Under the pieces are notes generated by a model. It had not been told where the DNA came from. It was given only the letters and a program-made list of their open reading frames with translations, and made no database searches. From Agrocybe praecox (taxonomy: Eukaryota; Basidiomycota; Agaricomycetes; Agaricales; Agrocybaceae), in NCBI GenBank assembly GCA_964017145.1, contig OZ024852.1, positions 621,945 through 685,944 on the forward strand: a stretch of 64,000 bases of DNA. The letters run 5' to 3'. Of the stretch, positions 1-13,115 are shown one piece after another (positions within the stretch are counted from its first letter, which is position 1; every line of letters begins with the position of its first letter). Both the position numbers and the translations under genes were made by a program.

Positions 1-443
1 AGGTGCCAGAAGACATGAAGGATTTGCTATCGCTTTTCCCGTCACTGTGTTCGCTTTTTTTTCGACCCTTTTCTCATGAACGACGAATGGCTGGTGAAAA
101 TCCAGTTGCCTATGAAGTTAGGGTGGCCCAAGCAAATTTATATCGATCGGTTTGTCCTAATCTGTATATAGTGACACTCATTGACGGCCAATATGTTGAA
201 TTTTGGGATGAACCAATCGATCTCTGGTCATAACCATCTCCCCACTATGTGTATGTGAATAATCACTGCTGAAGAAATAGGTAGCGTGTTTTCACGGGGC
301 CCCTTCACATTACTGGTGGTCATATTATTTCGCTAAAAGCCTTCCAAGTGCGTACATAGATAGTATTTACAGGATTTACAGGATTTACCCGAATAGGTAG
401 CAGAAATACAAATTAGGGTCGTGTTCCAGGAATCTCTAGCAAC
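1..443. other. Left-edge intergenic stretch, no gene seen
   Basis: No convincing coding region. The only open frame near the edge (3-233, +) has no family motif, signal peptide or domain. A 9-nt unit (aggatttac) is repeated in tandem near 371-388. The segment lies downstream of the minus-strand gene that ends at 444 and probably holds its 3' untranslated region. Confidence 0.5.
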
Positions 444-2209
444 TTATATATCCCCTTGAACCTGGGTATCAAGTTGTACACCGTCGGTAGGCTTTGTCTC
501 GTCGATATCCATTACATCTGCGTCATTACTAGTCTCTGGTTCCGCTCGCTTTACTTCACTGTCGGCATCTTCACCTTCAATTGGCGAGTGCATCACACCA
601 TTTCCGTCATCAGGTCCGGGAAGTGCTGGGCTGTGGACGTTTTCAATTTCGGGATCATGCTCCATAGAAGGTTCCTGGACGTCTTCATGGACGCTCTGTC
701 GTTCATATGCGGATGAAGGTGAGGATCCGTGAACCTAGTTAACACGCAAAAGGTCAGTTTACTTGAAGATAAAAAAAGCAGGAAATAAAAATAATAACAG
801 ACCTCTGGCGGACGTCTGGAACTGAAGCCATTCAAGTCGTTCGTGATGATCCTGGGAGTTACATTTCCATTGACTCTAGGGCTCCTGAATGGCCCATCCT
901 CATACGACATATCGACCGTCCTAGTTGGGGTACGCGTCGTCGGTGTAATGTCACCACTCTCGAAGTGCTCGGCATCATCCGGAGCTAACGGTACACCAAC
1001 GAGGTCACTGCGTCTCCTGGAACGAGAGGAAGACGTGGAAGATCGCCGAATGCGCGCACCTTCTGCGGAGAAAACCCCAGCGCCGCTGGCTGCAGATGAT
1101 GGAGGGTTTGTTCCTGCGAATCCATTGGTACTCCCAGCAGATGACGGAGGCAGCATAGACCCTGTAACGGGAGTTATTGCTCCAGCACTACTGCCAGAAG
1201 AAGGCGGTGGTGGTGGCATGTTGATTGAATTTATAGGCGAGATAGGCGGTGCCATTGACCAGCCCGAACTTGGAAGCGCAGCACTAGAAGAAGGTGGTGG
1301 GACCATATTTGGAGGAGGCATGGAAGATGATGTAGGCGGTTGAGTTATTTGCGAAAAATGTCTTTGCCCTGATACTGAGTGGTGTTCAGGCAGCGGAGAT
1401 GGTGATCTGGATCGAGGGAAATATCTCTCGTATAGAGCTGGTTCTCCATGGTATAACGCGTCCAAGAGGAGGCTGAATATTTCGTAGATATTTAGCTTAC
1501 AAAATTGCTAGATGACTACCGAACAACTCACTCGTTTTCTGCTTGGAGTTTCTTCATTTTGGAGTTCAGAAATTCGAGGTCGCGCTGGGCAGTTTCATGT
1601 ACCTTTTACAAGACGTGAAAAAGATATTCGCAATAGAAAGAGGTTCACGCACTGCTGTAACCTTGTCATAGCGTTCCCTCATTTTCTGAAACCTGAGTAA
1701 CGCTTAAGTACCATGAAGTAGCAATGATCCTGTAACTCACTTGTCTTTATACGAAACTGATCTGTCGTATGGGCCCTGCCATGGTATGAACCGTAAGTAA
1801 GGCATTTACTGTGAAGAAAATGAAGAAAATGTACTTTGGCCCTTTCCCTCTCCTGGTCCCTTAAAAGTTGTTGTTGTTCCTCCTTTTCTTTAAGTTCTTT
1901 CTCTCGTTCTCGCTCTGCCGCTTTTTGCCTAGCTTGTTCCTTTCGCAATTCCTGGGCCTCTTTTCGCCTTTCCTGTTCCTGCTTCTTACGTTCCTGCTCC
2001 TCTTTCTTCTTCTCCTTCTTCTCTTTCTTTTCCTGCTTCTCCTGCTCCTTGGCCAGTATCTTGGCCTGCTCTTCTTCCCATTCTCGTTCTCTCTCTCGTT
2101 CACGTTCGCGTTCTGCGCGCGACGCTCTGACGCTCTGTACAGGCGGCAGACTGATGGTCAATGTGGTCTCCATTGAGTGACCGGGAGCGGAATGGAATTT
2201 GGCGATCAT
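444..2209 (-). CDS. Coiled-coil protein with proline/serine-rich middle and acidic tail (possible chromatin-complex subunit)
   Basis: I do not recognise this gene with certainty. The first exon starts at 2209, or at an in-frame Met at 2173 just before a run of Arg-Glu pairs. It encodes about 100 residues of almost pure E/R/K/Q, a single long charged helix or coiled coil. Short exons then read GPYDRSVSYKDK and a second leucine-spaced coil ending KKLQAENELLLDAL. A Pro/Ser-rich disordered stretch with SRSPSPLP follows, then an acidic C-terminus containing MDIDET. The coil ending in LLLDAL resembles the short helical subunits of INO80-type remodellers (Iec3/TFPT-like), but that is a weak inference. 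Introns are placed by frame and GT-AG signals near 1800, 1740, 1640, 1540 and 800. The opposite strand of the first exon is open only because of its biased composition. Confidence 0.65.
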
Positions 2210-2942
2210 TGCTGCTTATTACGCTGATGAATGTTTGACTTTCCTCGGGTTTGGTTATGATGGGGCTCCTCCCGTGTGATTACGTCTCGAGCGCCAAAAG
2301 GTCTTGCTCCTCTCTAGTTTAACAAATCTTCGTCTAGAGTATATGTACTCTATGCTGATGATATGGCAGTCCTAAACCGTGTTAGTCTTTGGCGCTTGGG
2401 CATCAGATTCCATCCTACAAAGGTAATAAACCCATCACTGCTCACCAGTAACTTTGGTCTTATCTTCACTTATTGACGGTCCAAGGACAAGTGTACTGTG
2501 ATGACCAGATACCACGGTCACCGAACCGTCACTTCGTAGTTCAAATTCCAATCAATTTCTTTGCCGAATCTCGCCTCTAGCCACCACCGTGAGCCAGCTG
2601 TGGGCAAAACGCCTGTGTTATGTACAAATGGGTTTAAGCTACAATCTACCTCCGTCCACGTGCCTTCTGGCCAATGACAATCCGTTGCATACTCAATTTC
2701 ATGAAGGAAAATCTATGCATCCAGTTCTATTATTTTGAATTTTACACGTGTTGTATGTATTTATATTGTGATTGAGTCCTGACAGAGTGTGCTAAAGCGA
2801 ATGGTCCATACGATGATAGGTGATGTATAAAGTTTACAAGTCGAGTTGCTGTAATGTTGAAGAGACATGAAATCATTTGGACTTTCGATGTATGGACATT
2901 ATTGGACGTGGATGGTGCGTTAATCATGTTGATGTAGAATAA
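2210..2942. other. Intergenic region between two minus-strand genes
   Basis: No gene is visible. This is the upstream region of the coiled-coil gene and the 3' side of the N1 synthetase gene. Small open frames here lack any recognisable motif. Confidence 0.5.
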
Positions 2943-5900
2943 TCATGTCGAAGAAGAAGTTTGCAGAGAGAAATTCAAATGCACAGATTTCAGTTGGTGT
3001 ATCGTTGTTGGTTCATAGCATATGGGACAATATTTGTGGGCCGTTAAGGAGCGAGTGATGCACCTAAAAAATAGTTCAATGAGTGCTCTTATCACGGGAA
3101 AATTTGAGTAAATCAAGAGAAAAACTCACTCTTTGCAGAATAAATGGCCACAATCGCTCACTGTGCTATCCTTGGGGAAGAGATGGCAAATGGGACAGTT
3201 TAATAATGCTGGTCGGAGATTTTGCGTGACGTTGGCCTTATCTTCTACTCTCCGAGCGGGCCATCCTGTATAGACGACGCTGGAGTCCGCGACATCTCCG
3301 GAAGTCAACAAAGCATGTTCGGAAAGCATACTATTGTCTTCCATAGACGCCCCCGAAAGGAGCCTCGAGCCAGCTCGCATAGCGCATCTAAATAGTACAT
3401 CAGCATATATGTACTAATCCTGGAGTGTAGGCAGCATACTGGTTTCCTATGCGTAGCTTATTGAGAGAAAATTGACCTCTAGAGTTGATATGGGCAACCA
3501 CAGAGCAATAATCCAGGTTAACATTATCGCCAAGCTGAAAAAGATGTCAATAAAGATGGAATCGCGAGGCGTAAAAACAATTCAACAATACTAACCTGAA
3601 CAAGGTCAGGTTCTGTCATTAGACCTGCTCTTCCACCTGCCCAAATAGCACAATTCTTCCCAATCTTAGCGCCAAGGGCACGGTAGAACCATACTATATA
3701 AGCTGAGCCGGCCAAAGGAGACAAAACACCGCCATAGCCATAACCTTTGAGCATGAGGCGCGAAAGCGTGAGGTGTAGTTGCCACCTCTGGCAATAACTG
3801 CTTTGATCCCAATCATACGAGCCAGGGCGACGCCGTCCAATTACGAGCCACTTGGTCACAATGACCCATAGCATCGAGAGCAATCCTTGGAGTGAAAGAA
3901 TGACAATGAAACACACGGATGTAATGCCATAGAGTAGTCCAAATCGATACCACCGCACGCGGAAAATGTGGTAGACATGCATTTGTATTTCTCGCAATAT
4001 CTGCGCAGCTCCAACGGCACTGATCGACCAGAAAATTGCGGAGATTGATGTTGCCAGACAACTGACGAGAAGAATCATAGCGTATGGGTAAACGAAGTAC
4101 TTCGCGTCCCTCATGTAGAATGCCTTTCCAAAAGGCGAACAAGTGTCGGTGCTAACACTACCTTCCTTGCTCCCAGGATTGAGACATAATGGTTCGCCTT
4201 TGTCTGAGAAATAAAATAAGCATTGGTCTCACAGAAATTATGAGTAACCTACCATTGCCAATCCATATTGACCCTGACGCATACGTCGCATTTCGCTTTC
4301 CCAGTGAACCTGTCCCCATAACCGCCTGGCTACATACTCGGGTTCCAGGTAAAAGAAGAACTCGGTCTGCTATCATCGCTGAAAGTCGCTCAGTACACGA
4401 CAACATATTGCATCCAAGAAAGAATACAAACCTCCATTGTCAATCACAATCTTTTCAGAGCCCAGTCGATCCGTGGTTAATAAAGTAGAACGAGATCCAA
4501 AGACTACGTCGTCACCGATTTCCAACAATTCAGGGTCTGGACACACGATGCCTGAGCCAGGCCAGTAGACACGCTTCCCAACTTTTGCCCCCATTGCTCG
4601 ATAAATATGCTAATGTACGGTATCAGTAATTTGAATCATCAAGAATGAAGCATCTGACGTACAGAAATAACTTCATAATGCGTCCCAAGGATCGAAAATG
4701 CATCCCTGAGTACGTCCTTCGAAAGGAGAGTCGAGTTGATGTATCGTCTCAAGATTGCATGCTGAGAGGGTTTACGATCTCTTGTATCAGTATTGAGCCC
4801 AAGCAATCTCTTCACAGTCACACCAAAAAATAGACGAATAAGCGGCTGGAAAAGTGCTCGAAGGACTCTCGATAAAGCATGATAACCGATCCGGTGGGGC
4901 GAAGCGAACCAATAAATGACGGATTCCAAATCATTGAGGGAATTTGCTCCTGTTATACGTGTGGTATCAATCATCGCCAGTATAGCAAACACCCATGGAA
5001 GATCTGATGACGAATAAATGATAAGTCAACGACAAGAAAAAGGGAGAGGAGACTTGCACGAAAGCAACATAACAGCGATTATAACAGGCCAGGCAAAGAA
5101 TATTCGCGAAGAAAGAGAAGGGATCAAGTTCAGAGTTTGATTATATGCGGCGAAGGACTTGGGCGAGGGATCATCCATCGACGATGCATGAGGACCATAT
5201 ACAGTGCCATCCGGAATACGAGAGCCAGGAGCAATGTCAGTGTATAAGTTAATGAAAGCTTTGCGCCCTATGTTCACAGGAGCGAGTCGGAAGCAACCAT
5301 TTCGCTCTACCGCAAAACCACGAAGGATGGTGGTGTCCAAGCGACAACCATCTTGAAGAGTGATAAGATCACATTCATGCAGCGTCGTATTTTCGTCAAG
5401 ATGTACGTCCTTCCCGATCTGCGCTCCCAGCAAGCGATAGTATAAAATGGTTAACGATGGATGTACCGTGAAAATCCCCCTTCCAGCAATTCTAAGATGA
5501 CAACCATTAGATGAAAGAATATTTGTATGCCAGTGTTCAGCGACATACCTTAGACTTTGATTAACAATCCACCATCGAAGATAATAAGACGACCACCTAG
5601 ACATGATAATTATTAGACAGCCAAAGACAACTTAGGCCAAGATAGAAATTTTACATGGGATATGTTCCGGGCTTATACTTTCCAATGACAATCCACTTGA
5701 ACAGAATTGCGCCAATTGGACAAGCGACACGCGAGATAAGCCTGGCGGCAGCAATGGCTGTTAACAGAGCCAGCATTCGATGATAAAAGTTTCCAGATGC
5801 TAAAAGGTCGAGAACGGCCAACATAAACGCCATAAGTGTCCCTAAATAGAAACATAAGAGGTCAACAATACTATCAATCAGGAGGATGTAACTTACATGT

Positions 5901-8762
5901 TAGAGCTGCTTTCAGAGGATGGAAAAACAAGTACGGGATAGCTTGAACAATAAGGCAAAGTGGATGATTTTGACCCCGTAAACCTCTAGCCTGCACGAAT
6001 TCGGTGTCATGTTCATAATCATACTCCATGGCGAATGCTGTCCTCGACGAATTTCGGGTGCCCTTAGCATCGTCATCGTAGTCATATTGCTCCTTCTCAG
6101 GAAGGGCTTTCTCGTCAATTAGCGAGGCTATTCCCTTGATTGTACTGTCTGAAAAAAGATCCGCTATTCCAACATCAACACCGGAGCGTCGCCGAACATG
6201 ATGGGATAACTGTCCAAGTAGGAGCGAATTTCCTCCCAACACAAAGAAGTCGGATCCCATACGTACACACGAAGGGTCCAGATTCAACAACTCCGCAAAA
6301 ATGTCACGCACGAGGGACTGCCTCTTGGATAAAATTTCTGTGGTGTTCGCTGATTCCTTTTCCATAGCTTCAAAGTCATAACTGCCTATGGGACTCCGAA
6401 GGAGACGCCGAACAACAAAGACTCGATTGGGGACAGAATACCCAGGTAGGTAGGGCGAGACAAGCGGGGCGATATCACTTGGTACGAGTGTGGATTTAGC
6501 GGCTACATATATGTATGCATCCACTGAACCGTCAGGCTGCTGACGCAGAGCAACATCAGAGATGCCTGGCACTTGTTGTATAGTTTGACCAATAAGGGTT
6601 GTATCGATTGTCACTTTTGAACAAGGTATTGGTTCCGAGATAGAATCTACACCTGTAACAGGTAAGGAAGCCTGGAAATGTCGACTGAGTAGAGGGTCGT
6701 CGTCCGTGAATTCACTGATGCGTAGACGTTTAGATAGACCAATTCTGAGGGGTTTCCCTGCACTGTATACATTGTTAGTAAACGGAAAACAAATGAAAAT
6801 GGAGGCATAACCTATTCTTGGGAATCTCGTCGATGTAAACAATAACAAATGGCCATTTAGACGGATGCAAGTGACCTCTATTAATATCCAATCAGCATGA
6901 TCCGCGCATTTCTTCAAATAAAAAAAGGTTAATCTTTACTTCAGTAAATCATGTAGTTGGCGCAGGCCAATCCGTGCAACGTTGGGTTTAGTAACCACGA
7001 GCAAGCCGATTGCTTCTTGTAACATGTTATGTTCTACGGAAAATGCTAGTGCTGCCTATTTCGAGTGATTAGCACGCTGGCCATGTTGGTTCAAAATTTA
7101 AACCAGGAGAAAGACAAACATTAACAAGATTCCGGGCCGTAATCATAACTGCTTCTTCAATTTCAAAAGGAGAGACAACTTCTCCGCCTTTGTTGATAAT
7201 TTCCTTGCTTCTACCTGTAATATACAAATAACTATATTGCCATTTAGAAAACGAATCTTTCGTGGAATATAGAGACTGAACATACCCATCTTTATCCATG
7301 TACCCAACATCTCCCGAGTCAAACCATCCGTCCTTCGAAAACGCAGATCTATCGAGAGGCACCGAAGGGTTTGATGATACTTCATAACCATCGAAAGTCG
7401 GAAATCCCCGCACGCATACGGAACCAGTATTTCCAGCGGAAAGTTTACGGTTTATATCCTGAGGATCGCGTATGGAAAGATCAGGACCACAAGCTATTCC
7501 AGAGCATCCTGGGCGTTCTAGCTGATACGTAGTTGGCGGGGTCGCAATGGGCATACACCTGTTATAGTGCGTAAGTAAAGACGTCCATGGATATCACTTT
7601 AACCCACTCTGTCATTCCATAAGATGGTAATATTGTCCCTGAAAACACATCTCTTAATTGTTTCGCAAGCGAAGGAAGCAATCCCCCGGCAGCGTTGCAG
7701 ATGAGACGGATGTTAAGATCTTTGTATGGGTCTACAGTATCCGGTTTCGCTGCTAGTATAGCTTGATGAACGGTCGGCGCCGCATAATACCTATTCATGA
7801 GAATTTTTTGAAGAGTTAGAGTGGTGTATATTTAGAGATATGGCGTGTTCATCGTACCATGTGGCTCTCAATTCTGCTGTATGTATCCAGAACGCGTGGG
7901 GGTCAAAGCCAGAGCATACAATCGAGCTCCCTCCAGATAGTATTGGTGCAAGTAGATTCCGCACTATCCCCCCAACATGGAAAAGCGGCATCATATTTAC
8001 TGTGTGCTGGTTTAGTTTATGTTTTCTGGGGAGAAAGCCGCTCGAATACATACGATTAATGTCACTCTCCTTTAAACCCCATGAGTGCACGACACTCCAA
8101 GTGCCAACCAGTAAAGTCCGAAGCGTATATCGGACGACCTTCTTTGTGCCGCTTGTTCCAGATGTATGCAGGACCAGAGATGTGTCGTCGAGATTGTTCA
8201 TCGTGGAAGGTTGGCGTAAAGTTGTTGTCGAATATTCTTCACCAAATATATGCGCGTCAAAAACTCCTGCAGGTCCTGTGGAACGTTGGGTGACGCATAT
8301 ACACTCTAAATCGCCCTTCAGCAGTGACAAGTTAAGGCGTTTGGCGATATCTTTCGTCGTGATGATTGCTTTCGCGCCTAACCTCAAAGCATCCTCCTGC
8401 AATTCCACTGCTGTGCAACTCGCGTTCACCGGGGCGCAGGTATGGTAGCAGCACAAAGCTAACAACGCGACGGCACTTTCAGGACTTGCGGGTAATGCGA
8501 CCAAGACGCGGTCATTTCTTCCTAACGGTTGGCGGGTAGGAGAATTGGGCAAGGAAAAATTGGCAATAAAATCCAGCAATTCTGAGTGAAGTAAAGGTGT
8601 TCGGCCAGTGTTAGGTGAGTATATGGCTGGGTTTGGCCGTGAGCTCAGGCATTCGAGAAGGGAATTGATGCCAGAATTGGATATGGAGTCGTTGATGAAC
8701 TTTCCGAGTGATGACCCTGCAGGGAGCGCAGATGGATTAATGAACGAGAGAGGAACGGCCAT
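2943..8762 (-). CDS. NRPS-like synthetase N1: adenylation - carrier - membrane/beta-helix repeats - RING
   Basis: Multi-exon gene of roughly 1,550-1,650 codons. The start at 8762 (MAVPL) is chosen over an in-frame Met at 8789 because paralogue N2 begins MAVPL. Domains in order: an adenylation domain with the ATP loop LHTSGTSGTKKVV, SYGMTE, GWFDSGDVGYMDKDGY, TGRSKEIINKGGE and a late AGK-containing motif; a carrier domain with FFVLGGNSLLLGQL, whose Ser is the phosphopantetheine site; then membrane helices alternating with three hexapeptide beta-helix domains, including the repeated KW(I/L)VIG...RPG signature. This order matches bacterial epsilon-poly-L-lysine synthetase (NRPS terminal-domain family). 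There is no condensation or thioesterase domain. The last exons encode a C3HC4 RING. Expected activity is ATP-dependent activation of an acid or amino acid, covalent carrier loading and transfer at a membrane; substrate and product are unknown. The stop (TGA at 2943-2945) follows a Ser-rich tail. Confidence 0.88.
3018..3197 (-). other. RING finger at the C-terminus of N1, split by an intron
   Basis: After removal of a 66-nt intron (3064-3129, GTGAGT...TAG, phase 2) the frame gives C-x2-C-x11-C-x-H-x2-C-x2-C-x10-C-x2-C, a full C3HC4 RING. The first pair is CPIC, the centre is CGHLFC, Ile follows the sixth ligand, and the last pair is CPIC, all typical of E2-binding RINGs. The first half lies in the same uninterrupted frame as the last beta-helix domain (which ends near SGASMEDNSML and YTGWPARR), so it is part of the synthetase and not a separate gene. 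Confidence 0.9.
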
Positions 8763-11196
8763 AGACAATGATTTATGGCGAATATTCAAAACGTTGCATA
8801 ACCTGGTTGAAAAGACCTTGCTTTATACGCTCGCATGAGAACAAGTGTTCAATATTTCAACACGCGAGGACTGAGAAGGGATCTAGACTAGAAGCAGGAT
8901 CGCAATAAGTTCAGGGTGGACAAAGCCAAAAGCAGAGTACTTACGATCGAACATCACGCCAATCAGCCATCGTAACACTTTCCGACTCATCGCTCAACGA
9001 GTTTTCCCGTACATATTTACAGAGAAATCTGTAAAGAGTATGGCCACCGTCGATTTGCGGGAGATTCAGGAAAGTACCATTGGCTCCTGCTTTTACCGGG
9101 ATGAAATCTATGTCATTCCGACATGGCAGACAACCTGACTGCCTACAAAAGGGAATTTTATCTCCTCGAATATCACAATCAAGCCGTAGTATACATCATG
9201 GTAGCCAGCACCTGCAGAGTCCGAGTCGGACAGTCGGCAAGAGTCTTTTTATTATAAGTGCTGCCTCTAGCGCGTCCTGATGACCATTTTGTGGAGAAGA
9301 TAAAGTTAGATGATGATACCAAGATTATCCAAACACCGTCGCACACTTTATTATTGCGGATGCATAGTCATGTTCGTCAGTTGACCAAAGTCTGAGGCTT
9401 TCCTGAGTTCAAAGCCCTCATGAGATCGCGACGGAGGTCCGATGACAGACAAGACTCAGAAAACATCCACCGAGGTGCTCAAACCTCTACATAAGCATCT
9501 GAACAACACAACATCCAGTTCCAAGGTGACGGTTTGCGGAGTTCTGCGGTATGCGATGTCGTCCCAGCTGGTTTTCGACGATTCGCGGCAAAAAAAAAAC
9601 AAAGACATGGTTGAGATCAAAGCCACTGAGCCAGTCAACGTAACACGGATTTAGCAGGGCCGTGGGAAAACAATGACAATCAAGGATAAATCCCGGGACC
9701 GGTGTCACTTGAACTGATAGCCGCTGGACAGTTGGACTCTAACTTGACTTCAACATTGCGTAAAGGACCAGCGACGTCGTCAATGGGTCGCCCCAAACTC
9801 TACAATTCGATGGAAAAACTCAAACTACATACGCTGCACCTTGGTTTTTAGCGGTCTCCCCTGGATCTAGCTTTCAAAATACAGCTTAGTCTAGACGTTC
9901 AACTTCACTATCAACCATTGTAAGCGCCCTAACGCCGAGGTCGGGGACGAAGAGTGACGAAGGAAATGCATATCATAAAACGTCCGTGGCCCTGCAGCGC
10001 CCAGACGACTGGAGTTCGAAAGGAATACGTGTTTAACGCCAAGTCGCCAACTTTGTGCGGGAGAACTTTATGTAACTGGGCCTTCTGGCGCTACATCGTA
10101 AGTAATTTCAACTACTCGTCAGTACTTCACTGGCACATCTCATCAACATAGAAGAAATCAACCTAGTGCATATCCGACAACTTGGCCGAAAGGGCTGCTT
10201 GCGTTAAATACCAGAGCTCCCGGAGCTTCAAGCTGTATGTACCTCACGTCGCGTCAAGCATTTTGCTCTCCCCCTACATTACTCTTTGCTCATTCAAATC
10301 ACAAAACAAACAGCTATTAAAAATTTTGAAAGTGGGGAACCACTTATGAGTCCGAACCGAATAGGTTCATATCGATACACATGGATGTCAAAACAGCAAC
10401 CATTGTGCAATCGGGTATCTTCTAGTGAGCCATCAGGTTCTTTTATGTATTAATTTTTTTCACAAAAGGTGTGTACACGAAGGTGGCATGTCCTTCATTA
10501 CCGCTGCAAAATACGCCTGAGCATTGTTACAATTACGTGCAGAGTTCAACTAGTGGCGCGGGTCAAATGAAGACGGCGCAAAAGGTACATGGCTTGGTGT
10601 GACTTTTATTTCTGCGGATAATTGGCTGAGCAGCTCTCAATGCCTCATCACGGTTCTCCAACTGGGCTTTTACTGTGGCGCCAATTTCTCCCAGCATGTG
10701 ACCGTAGCTGACGCGTGGGTCTCCCGCGACGCGCAAGGTATTCCAAAAATGCTTCAGCTGGTCTGCCGATCATCCTTGGCAAGGCTGACAATTCTGCATC
10801 TTCTCTGGTGCTCATAAACATACTCCACCCGACGAGATTGACCGTCGACTCCCTATACATTCTTGTGATGACGCTTGTTACTCCTGGCCTCAATTTGAAC
10901 GGGCCTAATTGTGAGACTGGCCTGATATTCAGAGCACAGGACGAATTTCTATAAGTACTCTCGTCTATCAGGGAAACAAGCTCACCCTTCTTGTTCCCCG
11001 CATTCTACCTTTCTTCAGATCCAGGAGATCTCCTTTGTTTTATACCTTTATACCAGATAACCCTTATAAAACCCTATATCGCACCTCCACACTTCATCTT
11101 CGTCTGCGACCGGAATCGCCCCTTTTTTATACTTTAGCAACAATTACCACACGCTCACTTGCCTTTTTAACCTCGGTATAACCTCCATATCGCATC
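8763..11196. other. Long intergenic region, no gene recognised
   Basis: About 2.4 kb between the N1 start and the start of the secreted Ser-rich gene, so it carries both divergent promoters. No open frame shows a family motif. The 200 bp before 11197 are pyrimidine-rich with several TATA-like and CCTTTATA-like strings, as expected of a fungal promoter and 5' leader. The middle (about 9000-10600) may hold decayed sequence, but nothing identifiable. Confidence 0.5.
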
Positions 11197-13115
11197 ATGC
11201 TAGCTTTCGATGCTCGATTCGTTCTTCTCGCTGTTATCTGTGGACTTTCAACACAGTGGTTATCATCACCTCTTGCCAATGCGGCCGTTATTGTTCGCAG
11301 CCCTCAATCATCGAGCTCTAGCTCTTCACAACATCCTCTCCCTATGTCAAAGGCGAAGCATAGGAGCTCGAAGCATAGCTCCCACCCTCACACGACGCTA
11401 AGACCTCAAAACAGACGGATGCATAAGGTGGTCAGTTTCCCTTCGATCCGTTATTTTAACATTGATGGCTGACACCTTATAAACAGAGAGCTCTCGAGAC
11501 TAACCTATTCAACCTCTTCCTGAACGCCGCTCTCTCGCGTTCGCAGCACAGCAGCCATAGGAAACGTTCAGGGAAAGCTATTGTCATTCCCGACGACCAC
11601 GGTAGCCAATATCTTGTTTCGCACTCACGCCGCGGCGGGGCAACAACCCCACAATGGATAGCAAATCCTGGATCCAGTGCCTCCAATTCGTCAAGCTCAA
11701 ACACCACCACCACAACAGCTCAGAGTACGGACGGTAATGCACAAGGCGTGCCTGGAGTCATTCAAATTCAGGTATGCCTCTAAACTTCTGCTATTGACGG
11801 AGTCCTATCTGACACCAGAGTGTAGAGCCATATGTACAACGCGACTGAGGACCGAACGATTGCATCGCTCTTCATGACGGAGTCTAACGGCACTTACGTG
11901 CTCAATGCGTCCGACAAGAACGAGACTCAGCTCTACCTCGTTAACGCACCGCCAACCTCGACGAGACAGGCAGTAACTTCAGGACCTGGTGGGGACATTC
12001 CCGTGTATCTGACGATCCCAAATCTCCAGGATTCCCGTACTTATTGTGCTACTTACGACCCAAACCCTTCCCAAGCAGAGCCAATGACAATGACACCTTG
12101 CATGGGCTATACCGCGGCCAGCAGCGATTCTTCTTCGATGCACACCAGCCAGACGTTCCTGTACAATTCGACCTCTGGACAGGTACGTCCAACATGGTTC
12201 ATGGAGCAGGACGACGGCACGACCAATGTCAGCTCTCCTCAAGATGACGCCAACAATAATTCTTCAAGTTCTTCTAGTAGCATCAGTAGCGCCACGAATA
12301 CGTCAACCTCTGCCCTTCCTTCGTCATCGTCGACGTCCTTCGGTACGAGGGACGACGGGTCTGCCCAACAACCTCCTACGGCCCAAAATGTCACCCTCAT
12401 CTTCGTGCCGACAGGATTCAGAGGAACGACGGCTGCTTCTGACATTAGCGAAAGCGAAAACTCGACCAACGGCTCCTCTTCCTCTACGCCTATGACTACC
12501 ACCATGACGCAGACAGTCACGGTATACGCGTCTAAATCCAGTTCATCCAGCAGTCTTGCACCCTCTACCTCAGCCACGGGTCTTAACGTGGAAGTAGTAG
12601 GCGGCAATCCCATGATATCCACATCCTCGTCGTCAATTTCTGCTCAGCCATCTTCCGTGTCCGCGTCCGCATCTGCATCTGGCATAGCCGCGATGGACAT
12701 AGGATCGTCAACAATAACAGCACCAGCATCATCATCCATAGACGCAGCCGCCATTGCCTCAAACATCGCCGCATCAGTATCTTCATCCATGGCCGCCAGC
12801 AGGAGCAGCACATCAGTCTCAGTCTCGGCTTCAGCCTTCATCTCGAGTTCCATGTCGAGCGCTTCAGTCTCATCCTCGGCCACACAATCCGTATCGGACA
12901 GTGCGGGAGTAGCTGATGTTTCTTCATCGTTAGCCCCATCATCCACAGCCTCCAGCTCGACCCAGGCAAATTCCACATCCACCACATCCCCCTCTTCAAA
13001 TACCTTTATCGCAGCCGTGATGCAGAGGGCAAAGATGTTAGGCAGAGCCGCAGAGCCCGAGATGACCCCAGTGAAGACAGATCCCTACAAATGGAAGTTC
13101 CACAAGGATCAATGA
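11197..13115 (+). CDS. Secreted serine-rich protein of unknown function
   Basis: I do not recognise a family. The first exon encodes a hydrophobic signal peptide (about residues 5-30, FVLLAVICGLSTQW through ANA) followed by a basic Ser/His stretch. Two introns are supported by GT-AG signals and frame: about 11433-11486, then about 11772-11830, with the frame resuming SHMYNATEDRT. The mature protein has a short domain with several N-x-S/T sequons (MYNATE, SNGTY, LNASDKNET), a middle region rich in Ser/Thr/Asn, and a long Ser/Ala low-complexity region from about 12600 on, likely heavily O-glycosylated. The C-terminus (KTDPYKWKFHKDQ) is basic and polar, with no GPI-type hydrophobic end, so release to the medium or wall is more likely than membrane anchoring. 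The gene is convergent with the next one. Confidence 0.75.

Noticed and set aside
3..233. Open frame at the left edge as a gene
   Set aside because: No domain, no upstream context and ordinary composition; could be chance.
1836..2180. Ser/Cys/Phe-rich frames opposite the coiled-coil exon
   Set aside because: They mirror the Glu/Arg/Lys codons of the real minus-strand exon.
2943..3197. RING as a separate small gene next to N1
   Set aside because: The first RING half is in the same uninterrupted frame as the beta-helix domain, and N2 shows the same arrangement.
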